This document shows positions 6,034 through 11,750 of a stretch of 25,132 bases of DNA, piece after piece. Within the stretch, counting starts at the first letter, position 1. Every line of letters begins with the position of its first letter. The notes below the pieces were generated by a model. It saw only the letters and a list, made by a program, of their open reading frames with translations. It did no database searches and was not told the DNA's origin. The position numbers were made by a program, and so were the translations under genes. This DNA comes from a virus. The stretch lies in IMG/VR virus record IMGVR_UViG_3300025132_000268, positions 1 to 25,132 of that record; one strand, given 5' to 3'.

Positions 6034-7628
6034 TCTGCCAATGCTGTTATGCGCTCCTTCTTTGTACCAGTCTTGACTGCACCGAAAACATAATCCTCAA
6101 GCATTGCGATCTGCTCTATTTTGTATTTGTTGAGCCATACTGTGTCCGGTTTGAACCACCCACCTCCAGCAGTAAAGTCTGGTGTGACTGCTTTGATCGT
6201 TTCATGCTGGACATCATGCTTTGATAGGCTTGTAAGAACAACCGCTGTAAATAGCTTAGAAAGTTCTTCAGTATCGAGATTGAGGCAGTAATGGAGAGGA
6301 GCAACTCCATCATTGTCGAAAGCAACTTGGCAAGCTTCAACATGCTGCTTGATAAAATTTTCATACTCAGGATTAACGTAGCCATCTGGCCTCTCCTCTG
6401 GTGGAAACATGTTTTGATAGTCGGCGTATACGTTGCCAACACGATTGACGTGGGAATATGTGTATCCGAGGCGTCTATGTACTAATAAAGCCATAGATAG
6501 CTTGGGAAGGTAATCTGAGTAGTTACCCCACCAGCAGCTCTTCACAAAGTCAGCGTAGTAACCTTTGAGAAGATCCTGTTGTGGCTTAGACATAACCATC
6601 GGAGTCAGTTCTATTTCTTCTTCTGGCTCCTCGTTGGCTTTTTCTTCTTCAGCCTTTGTCTCTTTGGATACCATATCACCTTCTTCGAGACCGTATGTCA
6701 CAGTGTTATATGAAATAACGTGAATTAGATCCTCTGGTGAATACTTGTCTGAGTCCCATTCGTGAACTCTTGTGAATCCACGCACTGCTGGAGAATCAAA
6801 CCAGTATTCATCCTTCAAATAGACCACATCCATATAGCCCTGATCTCTGTAGTCTTGAACCATTTTTGAGATGCAGTTCTGTTGATACTCATCAAATGCC
6901 TCAAGGTTTGTTATGTAAACATCATCTGAGAACAGATCAGACTCCACTCCAAGCATCTCAACAAGCTTTGGATCTGAGGTATCAATAGGAACGATTGCCA
7001 ATGAGGCAGATACTTTCTCGCCTGTCATTGATCTGCGTACCCATGCTGCACTGATGAAGAAATCTTCACCAGAAGTGAAACTGCGGCCTTCATTCTCTGA
7101 CAGAAACTTGTCTTGAGCATCTTTGTCGCCAAGCGTAAGGGCCATAGCGACTCCAATTCCAAACTCATGGTTTCGGAACATCTCTTTAGCTTTGTCTGAC
7201 AGCTCAGAAAGAGTCACACGTTGTTTTACCCATTTAGTTGTCTGTCCAAATCTCTTGCCTACTGAGTCAAAATCCTCTTCACCATCAGCACAAAGAGCAT
7301 AGATAGCATCACATTCATCAAGTGGGTGCATATCTTCACGCATCATATTGGCATGTAGACCAACCTCAGTGTCATTCTCTTCTTCCATGACCATACAAGG
7401 TACATGGTTGCCCGAAGAATCACCGTAGATGTGGTGCAAAGCTTCTAAGCGTCTGTTACCATCAATGACAATGAAACCGCTGCCGTTGGGCTTTACAACG
7501 AGATTGTGCAGTATTCCTTGTGACTCGATTGATGCAGCTAGGCGCTTGATGCCATCTTTTGAGGCGCTAACCTTACGTACATTGTTGTCTGTGTGGCGTA
7601 ATTTATTCAGTGGTATCATCTTTTGCAT
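5970..7628 (-). CDS. ParB-like protein with long C-terminal extension, 552 aa
   Basis: Residues 1-100 hold the ParB N-domain: IPLNKLRHTDNNVRK, LAASIESQGILHNLVVKP, IDGNRRLEAL (box I, 55-64) and ANMMREDMHPLDE (box II, 93-105). An HTH-like segment follows (DFDSVGKRFGQTTKWVKQRVTLSEL, about 119-143). ParB N-domains bind CTP or nucleotide and clamp DNA; some relatives have nuclease activity. Residues 150-552 do not look like a canonical ParB C-terminus and include an acidic linker at about 321-341. The start has GGAGG 9 bases upstream. No ParA gene is in view, so classical partition is unlikely. DNA binding, replication control or transcription control are alternatives. It overlaps the RuvC-like gene tail to tail. 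Confidence 0.85.
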   Translation of the reverse strand: MQKMIPLNKLRHTDNNVRKVSASKDGIKRLAASIESQGILHNLVVKPNGSGFIVIDGNRRLEALHHIYGDSSGNHVPCMVMEEENDTEVGLHANMMREDMHPLDECDAIYALCADGEEDFDSVGKRFGQTTKWVKQRVTLSELSDKAKEMFRNHEFGIGVAMALTLGDKDAQDKFLSENEGRSFTSGEDFFISAAWVRRSMTGEKVSASLAIVPIDTSDPKLVEMLGVESDLFSDDVYITNLEAFDEYQQNCISKMVQDYRDQGYMDVVYLKDEYWFDSPAVRGFTRVHEWDSDKYSPEDLIHVISYNTVTYGLEEGDMVSKETKAEEEKANEEPEEEIELTPMVMSKPQQDLLKGYYADFVKSCWWGNYSDYLPKLSMALLVHRRLGYTYSHVNRVGNVYADYQNMFPPEERPDGYVNPEYENFIKQHVEACQVAFDNDGVAPLHYCLNLDTEELSKLFTAVVLTSLSKHDVQHETIKAVTPDFTAGGGWFKPDTVWLNKYKIEQIAMLEDYVFGAVKTGTKKERITALADHFASKPVFDPYGDWPQFKPQ

Positions 7629-7869
7629 TTTTCTTAGCCTCCATTAGGACGTATGTATCGCCATTTTCTATGTTCCCCTTCATATACTCAAAGTCTGTAT
7701 CATCTGGGGATGTAAAGTACACTGTATGGACAGGTGACTTCTCTATTTTATTTTCATAAGAGGCAGGATAAAACCGTAGAATCAAAAATCTTCTGTCATT
7801 AGTTTCTAGGGTTATTTTCCTGACATCTAGTGTAATTGAACTATCAACATATGCGGGGTTTACAGGCAT
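7603..7869 (-). CDS. Hypothetical phage protein, 88 aa
   Basis: The ATG at 7869 directly follows the upstream TAA and has GGAGG 6 bases before it. The product seems beta-rich (SSITLDVRKITLETNDRRFLILRFYP) with a helical, lysine-rich end (YVLMEAKKNAKDDTTE). There is no cysteine cluster and no membrane segment. It overlaps the start of the ParB-like gene by 26 bases, so the two are probably expressed together. I recognise no family. Confidence 0.65.
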   Translation of the reverse strand: MPVNPAYVDSSITLDVRKITLETNDRRFLILRFYPASYENKIEKSPVHTVYFTSPDDTDFEYMKGNIENGDTYVLMEAKKNAKDDTTE

Positions 7870-8088
7870 TTAGTCCTCCATAATCTTGTCAGTTATCATC
7901 TTTGAGGCGAATGCTACGCCAATCCACAGGGGCGCACCAAGGACTGATACAAGCAAGGTAGGGTTGATCCCCATGCCGATCAGCAACGTCAGAATCACAA
8001 GAGTCAGCAGCAGGTGAACGGTAACAAAGTACCCAACCCAGCCAGACTTTCTGTTGATAAACCGTATCTCTCTGATTTTGTTCAACAT
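7870..8088 (-). CDS. Small two-TM membrane protein, 72 aa
   Basis: A short basic N-terminus (MLNKIREIRFINRKSGW) is followed by two hydrophobic helices, VGYFVTVHLLLTLVILTLLIG (about 18-38) and NPTLLVSVLGAPLWIGVAFAS (about 42-62), with a short charged end. GGAGG lies 7 bases before ATG 8088. That ATG overlaps the upstream TAA (TAATG), and its own TAA abuts the next ATG. The positive N-terminus suggests both ends are cytoplasmic. Inner-membrane proteins in early regions are often superinfection-exclusion or host-modifying factors, but nothing here proves that. Confidence 0.7.
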   Translation of the reverse strand: MLNKIREIRFINRKSGWVGYFVTVHLLLTLVILTLLIGMGINPTLLVSVLGAPLWIGVAFASKMITDKIMED

Positions 8089-8243
8089 TATTCATCCTCC
8101 TCTTCTTCATCCTCTAACAGTTCTATGGCTTCACTCCGGCAGCTTGCACAGAAACCACCGGAGTCTTCGTTGTAATGGTAGAGGCTACTGTACCCGTAGT
8201 GAATTGTTTCGCAGTCGAGGCACTTGTACACCTCATCAGACAT
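8088..8243 (-). CDS. Zinc-ribbon mini-protein with acidic tail, 51 aa
   Basis: This very short ORF encodes MSDEVYKCLDC (Cys8, Cys11), a loop rich in Tyr and His, FCASC (Cys32, Cys35) and an extremely acidic tail (ELLEDEEEEDE). The paired CxxC knuckles indicate a small zinc ribbon. TAATG overlaps link it to the genes on both sides, which strongly supports translation. The acidic tail could mimic nucleic acid or contact a polymerase or an SSB-type partner. Similar mini-ribbons are common in phages and rarely characterised. Confidence 0.75.
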   Translation of the reverse strand: MSDEVYKCLDCETIHYGYSSLYHYNEDSGGFCASCRSEAIELLEDEEEEDE

Positions 8244-8509
8244 TACTTTACCCTCCAGACCATCCTCGTAAATTTGCTCTTAGTGCCTTTTTCCATTGGC
8301 CTTTTATCTTTGAAAGCTCTTGTCGCAATTTTGTATCCACGTCTATAAGCAATGGCTCTTAGGGCTTCGGTTTCCTTGTCAGTGGCGTAGATCATGTCGC
8401 CAACTTCCATTTCGTCCATCATCTTAACCAACTCGCTTGTGTGAGTTCTAACTTGAGGCATTGGTACATCTTTATGTATTTTTCTGGGCCTTGATACTGA
8501 GTTTACCAT
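8243..8509 (-). CDS. Hypothetical basic phage protein, 88 aa
   Basis: I prefer the ATG at 8509 because GGAG lies 6 bases upstream. The ATG four codons earlier (8521) has no site. The protein carries ELVKMMDEMEVGDMIYATDKETEALRAIAYRRGYKIATRAF, a pattern resembling small DNA-associated phage proteins in which a helix and a strand present the arginines; I cannot name a family. Its TAA overlaps the next ATG (TAATG). It is the first gene after the SSB terminator and a TATAAT box, so it probably starts the transcript that ends with the ParB-like gene. Confidence 0.7.
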   Translation of the reverse strand: MVNSVSRPRKIHKDVPMPQVRTHTSELVKMMDEMEVGDMIYATDKETEALRAIAYRRGYKIATRAFKDKRPMEKGTKSKFTRMVWRVK

Positions 8510-8566
8510 TGGTTTCTCCATAAAATGCGGGTGACAGGATCAAGTAAGTATCCGCTTTCGCTGTCG

Positions 8567-8572
8567 ATTATA
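8567..8572 (-). promoter_or_regulatory. TATAAT -10 box candidate for the ParB-containing operon
   Basis: On the - strand a perfect TATAAT lies about 58 bases upstream of ATG 8509 and just after the SSB terminator, where a new transcript would be expected. No good -35 hexamer is found at 16-18 bases spacing, so it may need an activator or may be coincidental. Confidence 0.35.
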
Positions 8573-8632
8573 CTCTGATGCTGCCACCCTATGATGTGGC
8601 TTCACCCTTCTTCAGGGCTATTTGCACACCAA

Positions 8633-8657
8633 TAAAAAGGACGGCCCGAAGACCGCC
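8633..8657 (-). terminator. Intrinsic terminator after SSB, UUCG tetraloop
   Basis: Read on the - strand, GGCGGTC pairs with GGCCGTC (two G-U pairs) around a UUCG loop, and the stem is followed by CTTTTTATT. A cUUCGg loop plus U-tract is a textbook factor-independent terminator. It ends the transcript carrying HNH, two membrane proteins and SSB. Confidence 0.85.
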
Positions 8658-8664
8658 AGTTATA

Positions 8665-8695
8665 GGGAGAGAGGAGGGAGGCAAGCCCCTCTCCC
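8665..8695 (-). other. Stem-loop between the SSB stop and the terminator
   Basis: GGGAGAGAGG (8665-8674) pairs with CCCCTCTCCC (8686-8695) with one G-U pair, around an 11-base loop. It lies upstream of the true terminator in the SSB 3' untranslated region and has no U-tract of its own. A role in 3'-end protection is likely, but inferred. Its stem resembles those at 2092 and 10287. Confidence 0.5.
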
Positions 8696-8713
8696 CTCTG
8701 TATTAAGACAGAC

Positions 8714-9130
8714 CTAGAACGGAATGTCATCACCTTCTACAGGCTTGTTGGCAGCAGATGGAGTGGATTCCCCACCTGATGATTTGCCTCCCATGCGGAA
8801 GGTTGAGCCAGCACCAGCCAGCTTGATCTTGAAGGCACGTTGTTTGATGCCATCCTTCTCGTATTCCTCAATGATAGGGAATCCCTGGACGAAGACCGTT
8901 GTGCCTTGCTGGACATATGGTTCAATGACGTTGGTGACTAGACCCTTGCCATTGGAACCATCCCAAGCTTCCACACGATACCAGTGGGTCTTCTCGACCT
9001 TCTCACCGTTGGACTTGGTGTAGTTCTCATTGACTGCGATTGACAGGTTAGCGACTTTTGTGCCGTTAACGTCCCGAATCTCAGGGGCTGAACCAACATT
9101 ACCAGAAACTGTAATTTGAGCGAAATTCAT
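8714..9130 (-). CDS. ssb: Single-stranded DNA-binding protein, 138 aa
   Basis: A bacterial-type SSB OB-fold covers about residues 1-110: FAQITVSGNVGSAPEIR, VANLSIAVNENY, KTHWYRVEAWD, GTTVFVQGFPIIEEYEKDG. A short Gly/Ser/Pro linker and the acidic tip GDDIPF follow. The tip is the docking motif that recruits polymerases, helicases and recombinases, so this protein should interact with host or phage replication partners. GGAG lies 7 bases before ATG 9130. The 5' leader carries two hairpins (9167-9225), and two terminator-like hairpins follow the stop. It completes a recombination set with the exonuclease, annealing protein and resolvase. Confidence 0.92.
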   Translation of the reverse strand: MNFAQITVSGNVGSAPEIRDVNGTKVANLSIAVNENYTKSNGEKVEKTHWYRVEAWDGSNGKGLVTNVIEPYVQQGTTVFVQGFPIIEEYEKDGIKQRAFKIKLAGAGSTFRMGGKSSGGESTPSAANKPVEGDDIPF

Positions 9131-9166
9131 CCTTTTTCTCCTTTGCGTAATAGGATGGTTGTGGTT

Positions 9167-9225
9167 GAGGCATCACGTCTAGCCTCTGTCACTACATTGC
9201 GTCCCTGCTAGCGAGGGCAGTAGTG
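9167..9225 (-). promoter_or_regulatory. Two hairpins in the ssb leader
   Basis: GAGGC (9167-9171) pairs with GCCTC (9182-9186) around a 10-base loop. CACTAC (9190-9195) pairs with GTAGTG (9220-9225), enclosing CCCT (9203-9206) with AGGG (9214-9217). There is no U-tract, so these are not intrinsic terminators. They sit between the 9226-9516 stop and the ssb start, where RNA processing or translational control of ssb could occur. Confidence 0.45.
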
Positions 9226-9516
9226 TCATTTCTGTCCGGGAGGCACATGCTCCCAAACAAACTTGTATTTATCCCATCTTGGCTTCTCATAACCTATAGT
9301 CTTCTTGGTTGCCAAAAGCACAAGTGAGATGACTGCACCGCCAATAGCAGCAGCCATCATTCCAGCGAAAGTGCCAAAGAATAGCACAACAAGCAGAGCA
9401 GTGGAGGCTACGTCAATAGGAACGTCTAGCCATAAGACTCTCTTGAAGTTCATCTTTGCTAGAAGAAAAAGCACCCCACATGCTGAAAATAATCCAGCCA
9501 TAATGTAGAAAATCAT
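9226..9516 (-). CDS. Three-TM membrane protein, 96 aa
   Basis: The start at 9516 (MIFYIMAGLFSACG) has GGAGG 8 bases upstream; an upstream in-frame ATG at 9537 lacks support. Hydrophobic segments are MIFYIMAGLFSACGVLFLLA (1-20), VASTALLVVLFFGTFAGMMA (about 35-54) and AIGGAVISLVLLAT (about 56-69), with a soluble tail KPRWDKYKFVWEHVPPGQK. It follows a 46-residue membrane protein by one base, so the two may form a membrane pair. An early-expressed inner-membrane protein could act in superinfection exclusion or host envelope control; this is inference. Confidence 0.7.
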   Translation of the reverse strand: MIFYIMAGLFSACGVLFLLAKMNFKRVLWLDVPIDVASTALLVVLFFGTFAGMMAAAIGGAVISLVLLATKKTIGYEKPRWDKYKFVWEHVPPGQK

Positions 9517-9517
9517 T

Positions 9518-9658
9518 TTACTTTCCTCCGTACTCATAAATTAAATACCACCAAGTATATGTTTGGCTTCCTTCTACCCCGAACACCCATAGCCAGTCGA
9601 TGAAGCCAAGAAGTGCCAGCGCAGTAAGAACCATACATATTCTGTCAACTATACTCAT
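9518..9658 (-). CDS. Single-TM mini-protein, 46 aa
   Basis: This small ORF encodes MSIVDRICMVLTALALLGFIDWLWVFGV, one membrane helix rich in Leu and Trp, then an aromatic tail (TYTWWYLIYEYGGK). Its ATG overlaps the HNH gene stop (ATGA), and its TAA is followed one base later by the next start, so it sits in a tightly coupled set. GGAGGG lies 5 bases before the ATG. Function is unknown. Confidence 0.65.
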   Translation of the reverse strand: MSIVDRICMVLTALALLGFIDWLWVFGVEGSQTYTWWYLIYEYGGK

Positions 9659-10230
9659 ATCACCCTCCAATGATTGCTTTTGCGCCTGTTGTCACGTGCA
9701 AGAATTACTCGTAAGTTTTCTGCAACGTGCAATCCACAAACATTATCACCGCATAGCGGTATAACGTGGTCTACATCGTGACGAACACCGGTCAAGCGCT
9801 CCATCATGGCGCGTTCTTTGTATCGTGTGTGGATGGCGTCTAGATCAGCCCAAGCTGGGGTTGCAATCTTCATTTTTGCCCGCCGTGCATTAACGTAGGC
9901 TTGGCACCGTGAGCGAAATGTAGGATCGTTTTTTCTTTTTTCTTGGTGCCATTTGCGCCGCTTTTGCTGCCCTTCTGGCGTGTTGTTATAACGTGTGGCT
10001 CGTTCCCGGTCTGCCTGTACTTTTTTGGGGTCAGATCTTCGACGCAAGTACATCATCCTGTCAAACTGAGGGTTAGCTGCAAGCATTTTAGTGCGGTATT
10101 TTTCGGTCTTCTTCTTGTTTTTCTCTTTCAGTAATTGAGGTGCGTCTCTCTGCATCTCTTCATAAGTAAGTAAACCGTTGCTAATGTATCCTTGAACAAT
10201 CTCTGCTCGTTTCTTTTCTTGTGGTGTCAT
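9655..10230 (-). CDS. HNH endonuclease, 191 aa
   Basis: I chose ATG 10230 (GGAG 7 bases upstream); the longer TTG version would begin inside the terminator U-tract. The C-terminal 45 residues are a clear HNH domain: RHDVDHVIPLCGDNVCGLHVAENLRVI...DNRRKSN, with the Asp154-His155 pair, Asn172 and Asn181 as the metal and catalytic set. Residues 1-140 are long, very basic and helical (KEKNKKKTEKYRTKML, QQKRRKWHQEKRKNDP), suited to DNA binding. Free-standing HNH enzymes in phages are often homing endonucleases, but nicking or packaging roles also occur. It has no promoter of its own that I can see. Confidence 0.85.
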   Translation of the reverse strand: MTPQEKKRAEIVQGYISNGLLTYEEMQRDAPQLLKEKNKKKTEKYRTKMLAANPQFDRMMYLRRRSDPKKVQADRERATRYNNTPEGQQKRRKWHQEKRKNDPTFRSRCQAYVNARRAKMKIATPAWADLDAIHTRYKERAMMERLTGVRHDVDHVIPLCGDNVCGLHVAENLRVILARDNRRKSNHWRVI

Positions 10231-10276
10231 AGTTTTGCTCCTGTGTTTGAGGCGCTCATCCCGCTTTTTGGGACAC

Positions 10277-10316
10277 AAAAAAATTAGGAGAGTAGAGCTG
10301 GTTGCTCCACCCTCCC
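10277..10316 (-). terminator. Intrinsic terminator between the 10323-10925 gene and the HNH gene
   Basis: On the - strand GGAGGGTGGAGC (10315-10304) pairs with GCTCTACTCTCC (10298-10287) over 12 bp with two G-U pairs, a 5-base loop (AACCA), and then TAATTTTTTT. This is a strong factor-independent terminator. It separates the 11694-10323 transcript from the HNH gene. Confidence 0.88.
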
Positions 10317-10322
10317 ATTGTG

Positions 10323-10925
10323 CTACATAGCGTGTGATTCTTGCTCGTCAGCAGGAAGCTCTACAAGCCCCGACTCTCTGGCATAGGACCAGAAGTCATC
10401 CTTGTGTGCCTCGTAGTTCTCGATTGTAAGCTGGCCCTTGGCGAACTGTGCTCTCTTCACCTTGGCAAAGTTGCTCATCGGTGTGTACTCACCCCAGTTC
10501 ATGCCAGTCTGTGAGATAGTGCGTTGGCGTACCTTCCATCTGCAAGTAGCGTATGCCTGATTGAGGATGTAATACTGTGAGCGCATCATGCTGATCTGCT
10601 CGTCCAGCTTCTCAATCTTCTGCTGTGTGATCTCGATGCCAACATCTGAGCGCATTGCATCACGCCGCTCCCACTTCTTGCGAACCCCGGCTGCTGCCAC
10701 GTTGTCACGCATCTTCTCAAACATCCGAGTGAGCTGGTCTGCAACCTTGCATTGAACGATAACCTCTGGCCCATCGTCAAACATCTCAATCAGAGCCATG
10801 CAACGCTGCTCGAACTGCTTGTTCCATTGCTGCTGCTTGTCCTCTGTCGGCAAGGCGTCCTTGCGTAGAGTGTCTGCAATGCTGTCGAGTATGTCTTGAT
10901 GTAGTCTAGGATCTGTATGTTTCAT
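10323..10925 (-). CDS. Helical phage protein of unknown function, 200 aa
   Basis: GGAG lies 6 bases before ATG 10925. The 200-residue product looks almost entirely helical, with coiled-coil character at about 75-125 (FEKMRDNVAAAGVRKKWERRDAMR, then TQQKIEKLDEQISMMRSQYYIL). It lacks catalytic-looking motifs and has an acidic end (ELPADEQESHAM). The region YTPMSNFAKVKRAQFAKGQLTIENYEAHKDDFW is the most compositionally distinct part. It is the last gene before a strong terminator. I do not recognise it. A replication-associated scaffold or DNA-binding role is only a guess. Confidence 0.75.
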   Translation of the reverse strand: MKHTDPRLHQDILDSIADTLRKDALPTEDKQQQWNKQFEQRCMALIEMFDDGPEVIVQCKVADQLTRMFEKMRDNVAAAGVRKKWERRDAMRSDVGIEITQQKIEKLDEQISMMRSQYYILNQAYATCRWKVRQRTISQTGMNWGEYTPMSNFAKVKRAQFAKGQLTIENYEAHKDDFWSYARESGLVELPADEQESHAM

Positions 10926-10936
10926 GTGATTCTCCT

Positions 10937-11209
10937 CTAGTTTCTAGGTATTTCCATAAAGTATGAGTAAGCTGATACCCAATTCAGTGAAGCAAAACCA
11001 TCCTGCTTGGCTTCAAACTTCTCAAGCGTTGCCTCATGCTCCTCCTTGTATATCTCTGAAAATATCCACAACCTTGTACTGTGTACCATCAGCTCGCTTC
11101 TCCAAGCTAAGTCAGTGTAGCCAGATGGTATCTTTATACCCTTGTCAGAGATTGCAAGATTCTCAAGTAGCAGTGAGATGCTAGCTGCGTTCTGCGGTGT
11201 GACTTGCAT
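10937..11209 (-). CDS. Hypothetical phage protein, 90 aa
   Basis: GGAGG lies 5 bases before ATG 11209. The product is acidic and helical (ASISLLLENLAISDKG, STRLWIFSEIYKEEHEATLEKFEAKQDG) and ends with aromatic residues (WVSAYSYFMEIPRN). There is no recognisable domain, cysteine cluster or membrane helix. A hairpin at 11229-11253 lies in the gap upstream. It is in the same transcript as the genes on either side. Confidence 0.65.
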   Translation of the reverse strand: MQVTPQNAASISLLLENLAISDKGIKIPSGYTDLAWRSELMVHSTRLWIFSEIYKEEHEATLEKFEAKQDGFASLNWVSAYSYFMEIPRN

Positions 11210-11228
11210 GTCATCCTCCTCTAGTTGT

Positions 11229-11253
11229 GGGAGTAAGCTATAAACTTACCCCC
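11229..11253. other. Intercistronic hairpin
   Basis: GGGAGTAAG (11229-11237) pairs with CTTACCCCC (11245-11253) over 9 bp with one G-U pair, around a 7-base loop (CTATAAA). No U-tract follows on either strand, so it is more likely an RNA-processing or stability element than a terminator. Confidence 0.4.
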
Positions 11254-11269
11254 GATATATTTGGCTTTG

Positions 11270-11452
11270 CTACATCCAAGTAACAGTGTCAGAAAGCGCA
11301 AGCTCTGCAAGCTCGGCTGCACGTTCTACATCGCCTGCCTCAAGTGCTTGCTGTACCTCCCAGCTAGCCCACTTGTCTTCGATCGGCGTTACCAACTCTA
11401 AAAACTCTTCCAAAGTTGACACGATAACTTGGTTTTCATCCTTGATGTTCAT
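11270..11452 (-). CDS. Small acidic phage protein, 60 aa
   Basis: GGAG lies 6 bases before ATG 11452. The 60-residue product is acidic and helical: STLEEFLELVTPIEDKWASWEVQQALEAGDVERAAELAELAL. The second half resembles a single helix-turn-helix repeat of TPR type. Its ATG overlaps a TGA of an upstream frame (ATGA, 11449-11452), which matters for the evaluation of that frame. I recognise no family. Confidence 0.65.
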   Translation of the reverse strand: MNIKDENQVIVSTLEEFLELVTPIEDKWASWEVQQALEAGDVERAAELAELALSDTVTWM

Positions 11453-11694
11453 GAGATTCTCCTACCGTTAACACGCACATGATTGTAGCGTTCATGCCAC
11501 ACGGACCCATCTGGCTCGCAGCAGTCAAGAGCGTTTAGCCGACCAAGTTTGGGGGTATATTTTTTGGAAGGAACCAATTTGCGCCCTACAGCAAATTGGA
11601 AGGAGCCGAAAAATGTACTGACAAGAGAGATGACAGGGTCGCTCTTTACTGACCGAGACTGAATGGCGTCATCATCTAATGATAAGATAACAAA
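11449..11694 (-). CDS. Coupled 81-codon open frame with no canonical start (possible frameshifted or non-ATG gene)
   Basis: On the - strand the frame is open from 11694 to TGA 11449-11451 and reads like real protein: FVILSLDDDAIQSRSVKSDP, then SLVSTFFGSFQFAVGRKLVP, KKYTPKLGRLNALDCCEPDG and WHERYNHVRVNGRRIS. It ends in an ATGA overlap with the next gene, as most real genes here do. It has no ATG or upstream GTG; its only TTG is at codon 40. An ATG at 11698 in the neighbouring frame (MICYL...) would join it by a +1 shift near TAT-CTT-ATC. It may be a frameshifted or degraded gene, a non-canonical start, or a sequencing error. I recognise no domain. Confidence 0.5.
   Translation of the reverse strand, partial: FVILSLDDDAIQSRSVKSDPVISLVSTFFGSFQFAVGRKLVPSKKYTPKLGRLNALDCCEPDGSVWHERYNHVRVNGRRIS
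11574..11599. repeat. 9-bp perfect inverted repeat
   Basis: CCAATTTGC (11574-11582) and GCAAATTGG (11591-11599) are perfect inverted copies around an 8-base loop (GCCCTACA). They lie inside the start-less frame. The repeat may be a DNA-binding or RNA-structure site, or just codon-driven. Confidence 0.45.
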
Positions 11695-11715
11695 TCATGT
11701 GTGTGTGGTGGGTAG

Positions 11716-11750
11716 TCTGGCTGAATTGGGTCGATCCCAATTCGGACAGA
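11716..11750. other. Strong hairpin in the divergent region
   Basis: GAATTGGG (11723-11730) pairs perfectly with CCCAATTC (11736-11743) around TCGAT. The stem extends outwards through T-G and C-G pairs, one mismatch, and TCTG (11716-11719) with CAGA (11747-11750). There is no U-tract. It may be a structured leader, operator or origin element. Confidence 0.5.

Noticed and set aside
2140-8599. Shared 12-base CCCTATGATGTG at about 2140 and 8588 as att sites or repeats
   Set aside because: A 12-base match is expected by chance several times in 25 kb, and no integrase or tRNA gene is present.
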